Positions 1-11,129 of a stretch of DNA of 64,000 nt are shown here, in pieces. The number at the start of each line of letters is the position of its first letter. Positions within the stretch are counted from its first letter, which is position 1. A program made the position numbers and the translations under genes. The stretch comes from Mytilisepta virgata (taxonomy: Eukaryota; Mollusca; Bivalvia; Mytilida; Mytilidae): assembly GCA_028015205.1 (NCBI GenBank), contig CM051518.1, positions 30,904,001 to 30,968,000 on the forward strand, read 5' to 3'. Under the pieces are notes generated by a model. It was not told the DNA's origin. It did not search any database and saw only the letters and a program-made list of their open reading frames with translations.

Positions 1-202
1 AGTATAAAGTTTTTTATTTTTTTGTACATTTGGAAACATGTCTGCCATGGCTAAAAATAGAACTTAGGTGAAAAATGCACTTTTTGGCTCATATCTCAAA
101 AACTAAAGCAGTTAGAGCAAAACTGACCAGAAGTAAAAATGTTTGAGGTCAATATCTACCTGCCATGAAATTTTTGACCAAATCGGTTAACCCGTTTATG
201 GG

Positions 203-658
203 CAGGGTTCCCACACAACCTGGAAAACAGGAAAAGACCTGGAATTTCATTTTGAATTTTCCAGGCCTTGAAAAGTCCTTGAAATTCGGAAAAATCGTGA
301 AAATCTGGGAAAAAAGCAGGATTTTACCGGATTTGTCTTTTTCTCGTTAATTGTTATTTCGATCCGTTTCGCATTGTTAGCGTCACTATGCAAAAATCAT
401 TATTTGATTGCCTTACTGTTGCTGTATAAAGGGTAACACAAAAGGCAATTTCGCATTGAATCCAGCTATGTCTCCTGTATGTAATCTTTTGAGCGTTTTA
501 AGTAACAGTATCTTCTAAGCATGTTTTCTTTTATGTTTAAAACCGACGAAATGGCGCTAGATTTGTTCACAAAAGGGACCTTGAAAATCATGAGAAAGCA
601 CTGGAAAACACCTTGAAAAGTCCTTGAATTTGAGATGATTTTTTTTGTGGGAACCCTG
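203..658. mobile_element. hAT-like MITE with 13-bp terminal inverted repeats
   Basis: The left end CAGGGTTCCCACA (203-215) is matched by its exact reverse complement at 646-658. The hexamer TATGGG abuts both ends (197-202 and 659-664), which looks like a target-site duplication. CAGGG-type ends are typical of hAT elements, although those usually leave 8-bp duplications. The interior repeats words such as 'ccttgaaaagtccttga' near both ends and has no coding capacity. Confidence 0.75.
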
Positions 659-829
659 TATGGGTTATTGCCCCTGGTTTGTTAATTTCAAAATTTTCAG
701 CAAAGTGAGATATCCAATTAATATGAACATGGAAATGCAGTAATTATCAGTAAAAATTATGGTCTGACATATTGTCACAGATGTTTAGAGCATAACTTGA
801 AATAATTTAAATGGTAGCTTTACAAGCAA

Positions 830-1165
830 TGGAGGGTAAAGGGTCAAGGTCATTGAAAAAGTTCATGGCAACTGATGAAAACATCCCTAGCAACCATATA
901 TATTTTGGTAAAGGGCCCTATAATTTACCTGTACATGTCAAAAAGAAAGGTCAAGAGTCAAGGTCATTGAAAAAGTCCCTAGCAACCATATATATTTAGA
1001 TTCAGGATGCTATAATATAGCTTCAGAAGTCAATATGGAAGCTCAAGGGTCAAGGTCATTGAAAAAATCCATAGCAACCAATGGAAAAGTCCCTAGCAAC
1101 CATATATATTTGGGTGCAGGGTTCTATATTTTAGCTGTACAAGTCAATATGAAGGCGAAAATTGC
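830..1165. repeat. Short degenerate tandem repeat, about three units near 100 bp
   Basis: The words 'gtcaaggtcattgaaaaa' and 'ccctagcaaccatatata' recur at roughly 840, 955 and 1045. The open frame across this stretch comes from the repeat and is not a gene. Confidence 0.6.
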
Positions 1166-1417
1166 TACGGTATACATAAAATAGCAAAAATAAAAATTGG
1201 TGCAAGATCTACACAAAAAAAATAACAGTTGAGCGTTTCAGGCTTTTGGTAGCCTTTTGTTCAAAATGTTGCCTGGTGTCTGAACTTTGGAGCTGAATAT
1301 GACCATTGTTGACAAAAATAGATGAAAAAAAAAAAAATTTAAAAATCTAACTGCTGGTACAATTTGAACCAAACTTTGGTGGAATGGTCCTTGGGTATTT
1401 CCCTTTCAAAATATGCC

Positions 1418-2143
1418 TTTTTAGCTAACCTGACCCAAAGTGTCATGTGAGCTATTGCCATCACTTTTCATCTGTTGTCTGTCTGTCCCGTCAACATTTT
1501 ACATTTTGAACTTCTTCTAGAGAACCGCTGAATGGATTGAAATCAAGCATGGCATGAATGATCCTTATAAGTTGCTGACCAAGAGTTGTTACTTTGTTAC
1601 TGATCCGTCATCTATGATGGCTGCCAGCGTGGAACTTAGTTTAACATAGGACCCTATGGGAAATAAATACAAAATCTTCTTCTAGAGAACCATTAAATGG
1701 ATTAAAACCAAACATGGCATGCATGTTGCTTATGCAGTGCCGACCAAGTGTTGTTAATTTGATGCTGATCCGTCATCTAAGATGGCTGCCAGAAGGGGAC
1801 TTAGTTTAACATAAATAGTACGTACCTATGGGAAATACATACAAAAATCTTCTAGAGAACCACTGAATGGATTGAAACCAAACATAGCATGAATGTTCCT
1901 TCACGATGTTCTGACCAAGTGTTGTTGCTTTGCTGCCAATCTGTCATCATGATGGCTGTCAGCAGAAGACTTAGTTTAACATAGGACCCTATGGAATTAC
2001 ATACAATGGCTTTGTCTTGCAAATCATTGAATGGATTGAAACCAAACATGGCATGGATGTTAATCTCAAGGTCCTTTAGCAATGAACAAATGGAAATATC
2101 AGGTGAGCAATACAGGCTCCTGGCAGCCTCTGGTTTTAATATA
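1418..2143 (-). mobile_element. Modular CCAGGTGAGCTAA-family element, reverse copy
   Basis: On the minus strand this copy opens with the stem 'agaggctgccaggagcct' followed by a CTCACCTG-type end (about 2098-2143). It closes with 'agctcacatga' and 'caggttagctaa' near 1420. Inside are about three diverged modules with words such as 'gttaaactaagt' and 'gatggctgccag'. Non-coding; it lies upstream of the first visible cyclin exon. Confidence 0.75.
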
Positions 2144-2276
2144 GAAAATATCTTAGTTTTTGTAAAATAGTTCAATAATGTCAATAAATTCAGCAATAAG
2201 GACATTACTGCAAAATATAACTATATGATATAGTAAACTTTACTATTATCTCAGTAAATTGTGTATGGTTTTTCAG

Positions 2277-5200
2277 TCTGTGGAGAGACGTTTCACATTT
2301 ACAGATGATTATTTGTCATCAGATCCAGAAGTTACTCCACAGATGAGAGCAATACTAACAGACTGGCTTATACAAGTCCAGGTAAATGGTGCCTTTAAAA
2401 TATATAATTGACTGTTTCTAAGGTATTGAATTACTGACAAGAGAAGACAGAAAAATCGTTCATGAAAACATAACTGCTTTGGACTTGGTTGTTGTATATA
2501 TCCTCATCTGAATTGTTTTCAAACAGACACATGGCCAAATACCAATTGTGGTTATATACACTGGCTGATATGGTCAAGGTCATTTTATCTTACATTAAAT
2601 ATCAACATTGTGTGAATATAATTAAATTTGAATTGTAAGAGACAATTTTTATAATAATTTTGAACAGATATATCATGTTAAGGAGGGGTATTTGCGAAAA
2701 ATACCAGTCGAGAGAATGTTAAATTTCGCAAGCCGTAAGGCGAAGGAAATTCATTCTCAAGACTGGTATTTTTCGCAAATACCCCTCAAGAACATGCTAT
2801 ATCTGTTTAATTACACCGAATGTTAACGTACAAAACGCATTAATGATCATGACATTACAAGCGTCCAGTCGGATAGAGTATTTTTTGGCAAATACCACGG
2901 CAAAGAGGGTAAAAAAGACATATTCTTTTTGCATATACCCCGGCGCTGTTTAAAAATGAACGATATTCATTTGATAAAAGTAAATTGGTGAAAAATACAC
3001 TGGCTATCAACCAATCAAAACCCAGGATTCTTACATAAGGTGTAATTATTTTTAAAAATCCACTTGTTAAATAGTTATTCAAATGATTCTATCTGTAATT
3101 TTGGATCATAATTTTTTGAAAATTTAATAATCTAAGGATTGTTATAAATTTTGGAACTGTTTATATTTGTATAACATACTCTGGTCAGTTTTCGCTTCAC
3201 GCTTTATGAAGCGTAAGCTACCTCAAAGTAGGTTATATTATAACCTATTCAAAATGATGAAGCCTGAGAAAGTTGGTAAAAAATATGGTCTTGTGCAGAA
3301 AGATATATTGCATGAGCTCACAAATGTATTTGATTATCTGCAAATTAAGGGCAATATTCATGCAGTAGCACTTTTGTGTGGCAAAACTTTATAATTGACA
3401 AAAAACTCTTTTCAAAGTCAGTAATGTCACTTTTCAAAGCATTACATTGAACTGAGTACAGTATTATGGAATATTGAACTCTTTAAGTATTTGTTAAAAA
3501 TTTAGAAGTAAACTACAGAATAATCTGTTATAAAGGACAGACTTGGCTTTGAGTAAATTCATATTTACATCGAATGTTTTCTTTCAGGTACATCAGGAAC
3601 TCTGTCAACAAACAATACATCTCACTGTAGCATTGATAGACAGATTTCTGTACTTAAAAGGAGTAAAACTTCAGTTATTACAACTCCTTGGGATAACCTG
3701 TCTTTTCATAGCAGCCAAGTATGTAGAAAGATTTCCTCCAGAGGTAATCAATTTCATCACTTTTAACTAATATTTATCAAGTTCACTTCATATTCATTTA
3801 CTGGGGTAAATGTCATTATTTGTCTTGAATGGAAATGTTGCAGAGCTAAACATGATTGAAGTTTTGTCTGTGTCAGAACTAGTGGCGAGCTCTACTTCTC
3901 AGTAACCCTATACATAATTGAAGTATGGTCCACATACCTGAAAACATTGGGTATTCATGACCGATTTAAATAGGTCAAGTAAAGGGTTTTGACTCTTTTA
4001 TGTGATAATTATGGTACCAAGTTGGGAAAGTGTTTACTCTATGCTTACTTGCACCTTAATAAAAATTGACTTTTTCCCCTCAATCCCATTCTTTCTCATA
4101 AAAGGCCATGTGAGCTATTGCCATCACTTGGCATCCAACGTCTGTCGTCATCCTAAACTTTCCTTTAAACATCTCCTCTGAAACCACTAGGCCAATTGGA
4201 ACAAACCTTGGCAGCAATGGTCCTTAGATGGTCCTCTTTCAGAATTATATCCAATGACCCAGCCCTTCATCCATGATGGCCACCAGAGCCGAACATAGTT
4301 TAACATGGGACCCTTGGGGGAATTTACTTATTAAAGATCTTCTTGACTGAGACCACTCAGCCAATTGGAACAAAGCACCAATGGTCCTTAGGTGGTCCTC
4401 TTTCAGAATTTTATCCGATGACACCATCCATCATCCAAGATGGCCGCCTGAGCCGAACATAGTTTAACATAGGACCCTATGTGGAATTTAAAGATCTTGT
4501 CTGAAACCACTTGGCCAATTGGAAGAATCGGCAGCAATGATCCTTAGTTGGTCCTCTTTCAGAATTATATCCGTTGACCCTGTCCACCATCCAAGATGGC
4601 TGCCAGAGCGGAACTTAGTTTTACATATGAAGTAATGGGAAGTTCACTGAAACCAGTGAGACAATTGGAACTTAACAGCAATGTTCCAGGCTGCCAGTCA
4701 AGATTGACATAGTCCAGGTGAGCAATACAGGCTCCTTGGAGCCTTTAGTTTAAAGCATTCAGTATTGTTTCTCCTCTATTGTCCATAAAATCCTTTGATG
4801 TCTGATATTGGTCCAACATTTCACCAGACATCATTAAAAGGCTTTGCAGTAACTTGATTTGCAATGTGGGTCAGAGTGATACATATGGAGTCAGATTTAC
4901 TGAAATGAAGCATGGTGATTGGAACAGTGGCAGGAATGTACCTCATGCCTATGGCAAACCGTTTTTATATTTATTACACTTTCAAGATGTGAAGTTTAAT
5001 AAGATATCTTGTAAACTAATTGTGATATCTTATATATTAAATAAGATATCTTTTATATAGTTTCTTTTAAACATTTAATAAGATATCTTAACTTTAAATT
5101 AAATATGATATAAAAATTACAAGATATCTTATATACTTTATAAACTAAATGAGATATCTTATATACTTTATAAACTAAGAGATATCTTATAAACTAATTG

Positions 5201-8200
5201 AGATCTTAATAATCTTATAAACTAATTAAGATATCTTATTTACTAAATACAATATCTGATAAATCAATCATATATCTTGTATAGCTAATAAGATATCTCA
5301 TATAGTTAATAAGATATCTTGAAAAGTAAATAAGATATCTTATACACTTTTAAAGATACCTTATAAATTATACAAGATACAAAATATTTGTTTAAAACAT
5401 ATCTTTAAAAAGATATGATATCTTATAAACTATATAAGATATCTAATTTAGTTTCAAAGAACTTTATAAGATATCTTGAAATTGAATAAATATAAAAACG
5501 GCTTGCCATACAGGCCATGCGTATTGGTCTGTTTTTGATGGACAACCAGTCCTAATGAAACCTGCACTTTTAATTTATCTTTTATACCTACATTACATTA
5601 TTTAAACCAAAAACCACAAAATACATACGACAAAAAAAGTACTGCCTGCCTGGTCTTCCTTAAAATCCTGACCTGGATGGGGAAACAAAGACTTTTTTTA
5701 ATTGTGGCCTGAATGCTGTTACATGTGATTATGATTGAATATAAGGGAACAACCATTTGATCTTTAAAAATAGGAGGGAGGGGGGCTGGTTCAAGGAAGG
5801 AATTTTTTTAGACTATTTAATAATTTTCATTGATAAAAATACATGTAGTTACCTCCCTTATTGGCAGCATTGCCATTTAAAGTATAGCAAATATGAAATT
5901 AATTAGACTCTTGATTTTTTGGTATGTAGATGTATATTGATGAGACACTGTCATATCATCTTGATCAACATTTCACCTTGACCCCAAGGTGAAAATAATT
6001 TGTTTTTTTTGACAGTTTGGTTGTCTGGGTCATAATTTTTTTTCTTTAATGATAGACTCGTGATATTTGGTATGATGGGGACTAAATAAACTATATACAC
6101 ACTTTGCTTTACATCCTGTCAGTAACCAGGAAATTTGAAAAAAGTGGATTATTCATATTTACAAAGAAGACTCCTATGTTTTAGTTCAACTAAAACAGTT
6201 CCTACTAGTCATCTATAATACTAAATTTACGAATTAGCCGAATAGGCGGCAAAACGCGTGGTTCAAAATAAACGATGTATTGCTCAGATTATAAAGGTTA
6301 TCGGATTTGACAATCTGCATTTATAAATTTAAACTGCAGTTTTGTTTATGTGCAAATGGAATTTGTATGCACTTTTCCGATATGAATTCTCCCAACATAT
6401 CCCTTAGAAAGTTCTCGAATGCATCATTTTAACACATTGATTTAAATAAACAAGTATGCACATATTTTAAATGTATTTTTGTTTGAAATTATGGAAGAAG
6501 AATAAAACAAATTAAAAACATTCTCCTTCGAGTGGGATGTTTCCGCTTCATGTATTTAAGATTTTTTTTCTACAATAACACAATTTCTCCTAACTGTAAA
6601 GGTTATGAACTTTGAAGTTTATGAAGAAGTAAGGTAAATTCAGAGGAATTCCTAACTTAGTTGTTTTTTTTTGGATTGCCTGGATGTTTACCTGCACAAA
6701 GTGATAAAACTAACCGTTATCTATTTTTACTTTATTTGTCATGTCACCTGTCTAAATATATCTCTACCATACACCCTAGATAAAAATATTTTTAACAAAT
6801 GGTCACTTTATCATTAATAACGAAATTTATCTCGGACATCTTTATAAACGTGGAAAGCACAAACAACCACACACTAAAAATGCTTTTATCGTCTGATTAT
6901 AACATGCTCTACCTAACTCGCGGCATCTTTTGAAAAATTCATACGTCACTAAGGAAATGTTTACATCTACAATTTCATTTTCATATTTATTCTGAAGGAA
7001 AAAGGTTATGCATTATGAAATGTGTATTTAATGAAAGCTTTTCATCATGTTCCAGTTTAGAAATTAATTGTAACAATAAAAATATTGACAGTTTATGTGG
7101 TTGTGTTTTCGACATGACTTTGATGGAACCTTAAGGTCCATTTTTGTAATTCTACGTGGCACACAGTCTACTTCATCAGTGGATACATCTTCAGTAGTAA
7201 CGAACAGCCATATGACAATTGGGTCACGTTGACCTACATTTCACGCTTCATTGACTTTAATTAAAGTTTGCATTAACATCCATTTATGGAATACTACAGC
7301 ATATATAGACATGAAACTATCAGTTGATACCACCTACTTGACAGGAAAGTTTATGGGAAGCCTTCCACAACATCCATATTGAGTTTCTGTACCATGAATG
7401 ACATGACCGCAACAACTTTTTAGTCAATATGGCCACCACAAAAAAAAATTCTTATTTTTCCGTGCTCGCGCGGGTTCAATATCTAGTTTTTAAAAAATAT
7501 GCTTGCAATATTTGTAATATGACAATATTCATGAACTAGTCTACTATTATATATTTTTTTGTATTCTGTTGTTAAAATAGGTTATGACATTGTGTAATTT
7601 AACAGACAACAGTTTTCAGCCAGTCCAGGTTTTGAAACTAGAGATTCATGTTTTGAAAGCATTGAACTTTGACCTCAACATTGCTGATCCTACAGTTTTT
7701 CTTGATCGCTTTCTTGAAATTGAAGCAAGTCAAAATAAAGAGGTTAGTTGGTAAAATTTTGATAGTATTTCATATAAAACCCCTAGCTAGTCCACCGTAA
7801 CTTTTCATAGGACTTTTTGAGCTTTCCTCATCTGATTGCATCCAAATATTATTGATCAACAGTAGGTTTGTTTTCTCATAATGCTACCAGGCTACAAATT
7901 AATATTTATTTTTTGTGGATGTTTGGTGGGTGGTGATTTGGAGAGAGATACATTGTCAGTATTATGGATATCATAGAAAAGGCTGTGTTCAAATGGATCA
8001 AACAATGAAGCAGTCCCAATTGCATTGTATTTAAAAAAAAATAATGTAAGGAATTTAGCTGTTGATGAGTAAAAACAGTTTCTGCTACTTAAATAAGAAA
8101 GTTTGACTGAAAATTTTTACATTTGCATTTCAGTTGGTATATCAGACAGGATTCCACAATCAGATTACTTTCCAAATTTAGACTAGCAGATTGCAGCTTA

Positions 8201-9235
8201 CCTTGAAAATAAATTTATAAAAACAATGAATTAAATATTTTTAGTCTTTCCCTGCTCATATTTGTTTTTAGTATTCTATGTACACTTTATAAATTAAATA
8301 CATATTTTGTATTTTAGATAGCACACATGTCACAGTACCTGTTAGACTTGTCTTTGACTGGTGCAAACTTCACGGTGTATCAACCTTCCCTCATGGCAGC
8401 AAGTGCAATGTACTTGTCTAGAAAAATAACAGGTTCAGATGATCCATGGAACCCAACACTAGCTTATTACAGTAGATACTCTGAAAAAGATCTTTTGGCA
8501 TGTACAAAGGCATATGCTAAAGCACTGCTCAAAGTGACAAACAGCAAGTTCCAGGTAAACATTTCACTAATAAGAAAATATATTGAAAAATTGTTAAACC
8601 ACATGAACTGAAATTATCTTGATTGGTAATAAAAGCTTGAAGAATTGTGTACTATTCAATAAGCTCCAATATAAAGAGGTGGATTTTGTTCTTATACCAC
8701 TTTAGTGCAATTGACCAGTTTTATTAATGCAGGAAAGCTAAAAGGCCTTTAGAGAACCATTGACCTTTGGTAGGATAACTGTCAGTACAGCCAAACACAC
8801 TTATGAGGAATATATAATGAATTTAATCTAATTATACAGACAGTATAACTTTTAAATTTTGGATTAAAATAATTGAATATATCTAATATTCAATGGAATG
8901 CTGTATCATTTATTTAACCAAACACAAAGGTGCAAGCGAATTATGGCCATCACTTGGCTTCTGTCTGACAACTTGCATTTTTATTTCCTCTGAAACCACC
9001 AAAGCCCTTTGGACTAGCTAGTAGTAATATTGATACTGGTACCAATTCTCATATAAATGCACTGTTTGTATTGTCATGTAATAAATGATGTTATAGGAAC
9101 TAATTAATACAATTGCAGGGTGCAAAAAATAAGTACAGCAGCATGAGTAATTTTGGTGGTGTTAGCCACCATTCTGCCCTCCAGAACAAAGATCTACTGA
9201 AGGAAGAAGCAGGGGAAGAAACCTTGATTATGTGA
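2277..9235 (+). CDS. B-type (G2/mitotic-specific) cyclin, 3' part in five exons
   Basis: Exons: 2277-2381, 3588-3743, 7581-7742, 8318-8554 and 9119-9235 (stop TGA 9233-9235). All have AG/GT borders, all are phase 0, and they give 258 residues. The first holds the cyclin hallmark MRAILTDWLIQV at the start of the N-terminal cyclin box. The second continues with TVALIDRFL and AAKYVERFPPEV. The third has LTDNSF, then LEIHVLKALNFDL. The fourth is the C-terminal cyclin fold (YLLDLSL, YQPSLMAASAMYLS, YYSRYSEKDL). The fifth is a short tail with KYSS. Family knowledge: such cyclins bind and activate CDK1 at mitotic entry and are destroyed by the APC. The N-terminal region with the destruction box is not in the window; no exon for it was found in 1-2276. 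Whether it is B1/B2-like, B3-like or a divergent paralogue cannot be settled here. Confidence 0.92.
2663..2807. repeat. Fold-back element, 56-bp arms
   Basis: The left arm 2663-2718 and right arm 2752-2807 are near-perfect inverted copies, each containing a tract like 'gtatttgcgaaaaatacc'. The 33-bp loop has a small inner inverted repeat (ttcgcaagccgtaaggcgaa). It lies in the first visible intron of the cyclin gene. Confidence 0.85.
4098..4752 (-). mobile_element. Modular CCAGGTGAGCTAA-family element, reverse copy
   Basis: Same layout as the copy at 1418-2143: 'ggccatgtgagctattgcc' at the low-coordinate end and 'ccaggtgagcaatacaggct' then 'ccttggagcc' at the high end. About three or four modules with 'gaacatagtttaacat' lie between. 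It sits in the cyclin intron 3744-7580. Confidence 0.75.
4996..5482. repeat. Cluster of AAGATATCTT palindromes
   Basis: The self-complementary decamer AAGATATCTT, or a one-base variant, recurs more than a dozen times by eye. Spacing is irregular at about 20-45 bp, separated by words such as 'ataaactaa'. No coding potential. Cyclin intron 3744-7580. Confidence 0.8.
6212..7486 (+). mobile_element. Non-autonomous Helitron
   Basis: The 5' end starts TCTATAATACTAAATTTACG directly after an A, and the 3' end is CTAG directly before a T. The GC-rich segment 'cgtgctcgcgcggg' lies about 10 bases before CTAG. These are the structural hallmarks of Helitrons: 5' TC, 3' hairpin plus CTRR, insertion between A and T, no TIR and no duplication. 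The 1,275-bp interior encodes no Rep/helicase, so it would depend on an autonomous partner. It lies inside the cyclin intron. Confidence 0.75.
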
Positions 9236-9244
9236 AATTGACAC

Positions 9245-9784
9245 AATAAATTTTATTGTTTTATGTGTCTGTGATGTGTTTAGCTGTGATATGCTTTGTA
9301 AAAACTGATAATTGGTGCTAGTTTGTGCAGAAATACTTTTTTAAGCTGCTTATAGGGAGTGAAAGGTGTATGTAAGGAAGTGAGAGATAGGATGAGAAGT
9401 AAAAAAGAAAAAAAAGATGAAAAAATAGTAAAATGAAAGAGTTGTACAAGTGTGAAATTAAGAAGAAATACAAAAATTGCAAAATAAGAAAAAATACATA
9501 AAATTTAACAATTGTACAAGTAGATTAAAATGTTTTTATTTGTTATTATGTTTATATTATACAAATGTTACATATTATACAAAGTTCTACACTATTTATA
9601 TGATGAGCCCTTTTGCTCACATTTTATGAGTGTTGATGCTCTATTTTGTATGGTGTTGGATTAAACTTATATATAATTACTAATAGACAGATTTACATTT
9701 GTTGTCTGTTGATTTCTTTATGTAGAAACTCAATTGTACATATTATATCCCAAATGATTGTAGATTTTAAATGTTTAAAATAAA
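9245..9784 (+). promoter_or_regulatory. Cyclin 3' UTR with candidate polyadenylation signals
   Basis: AATAAA occurs 10 bases after the stop (9245-9250) and again at 9779-9784. Either could end the transcript. The sequence between is AT-rich and non-coding. Confidence 0.4.
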
Positions 9785-10199
9785 TGAATACATATAAAAG
9801 TGATTATTTCATATTGAAGAATGAAAACTGGAGAGGAATCTTGCACTTTTCTTGGCTGACCTGAACCATATGATTTTGTCATCATATAGTGTCTTTCCAT
9901 TTAAATCTTCTAAAAAACCACTGCACCAAATACAACAAAGATTGCCACCACAAGTCATTTTACATTTAACTGGAAGTATATATGGAAAATCATTCAAGAG
10001 ATCCTGTGTAAACCACTGAGCCTTTTCATAAGTTGTCATCATTGGGTCTTTCAGTAATAATACAAATCACCACAAAAATTTGCACAGCATCCTTACACCC
10101 TCCACACAACTAGAGGCACCCAGGACACTATATCTCTGTATCTTTGTACAGGACCTCACAAACATCATTTGTATTAACTTACAAATCATTTGTACTTGT

Positions 10200-10465
10200 A
10201 GTTTCAGAGCAGATGATTTTTTAAGTTTCAGCCAATCAGAAATGAAAAATGACCATGGCGGCCATGTTTTTTGTCCAATCAAAATGAAATGAGGAATTTC
10301 ATAGAGGACCTTTAGTACATCATTCCTGCAAAGTTTGGTTCCAATTGGCCCAGTAGTTTCAGAGATGATCAAAATCTGAAATGTTAACGACGAATACAAC
10401 AGAAGGACAGACGGACGCAAAATGATGGCAATAGCTCACATGGCTTTGCCAGGTAAGCTAAAAAG
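10200..10465 (+). mobile_element. Partial modular CCAGGTGAGCTAA-family element
   Basis: Contains 'accatggcggccatgtt', 'caaagtttggttccaattgg' and the 3' terminus 'agctcacatggctttgcc' then 'aggtaagctaa'. The 5' stem-loop head is missing. It is intergenic, between the cyclin and the minus-strand gene. Confidence 0.7.
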
Positions 10466-10639
10466 GTTTTCTTGATCAGATTGATTTTTGCCTTTTCTTT
10501 GCAAAACATCTTTGCCATTACTATATATGTGGAAATCTGTTAACGCAAAATATCTATTGTCTGAATACCTCAGTTCCTAAAATGGATTTTTCTGAATTTG
10601 AATACCTTTATCAATGTGAATTGTCTGGTCACTTGGGCG

Positions 10640-11125
10640 AAAGAGACAATGAGCTAAGTCGTAACTGAAACAATTGAACTTACTTTTTGTTCAATCATGT
10701 CTTCCAGAGGAAAAAAAAATCCACCTATGGAATTTTCAATGTAAAATAAGAGGCAACTCTCCCTGTGCGATTTTATGAAATTAAGTATTACAATCCTGTG
10801 ATGCATGAAATATGCACAAAGTGCATTAAAAATATTTAAAATAAGTTTTACAAATATTAAGATACATCTGAGTTAATAAATTCAAATTATTGAATTTTGA
10901 AATTTTCAAGTGCATTAATTTTTCTATTTGAAATTCTCCATTTAAAATCATTTTAGAGGTATACAAACAACCTTTAAAATAAATTTAAATTTCTTATGTT
11001 TTCTTGGACAACTCAATAAGGTTAATTAACCAACAAAAGATTGTCTAATAATTCTAAAGTTTAGATTTTCAAAATGAAAAAATCTATTTTATGAACTGAG
11101 GTGTTCAGGCAATATCTTACATTTG
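10640..11125 (+). repeat. Dispersed repeat, second copy at about 63.15 kb
   Basis: Shares ordered words with 63150-63640, including 'tatggaattttcaatgtaaa', 'gtattaca' before 'gcatgaaat', and 'tatgaactgaggt'. No coding capacity and no clear ends. Confidence 0.55.
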
Positions 11126-11129
11126 AATG

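Noticed and set aside
3167..3394. 75-codon plus-strand frame in a cyclin intron
   Set aside because: No splice sites linking it to the cyclin; phases already join without it, and cyclin alignment leaves no gap there.
3744..7580. A missing cyclin exon between the PPE and LTDN blocks
   Set aside because: An acceptor at 7580 makes the join PPE-VMTLCNLTDN, which has the same length as other B cyclins, so no exon is missing.
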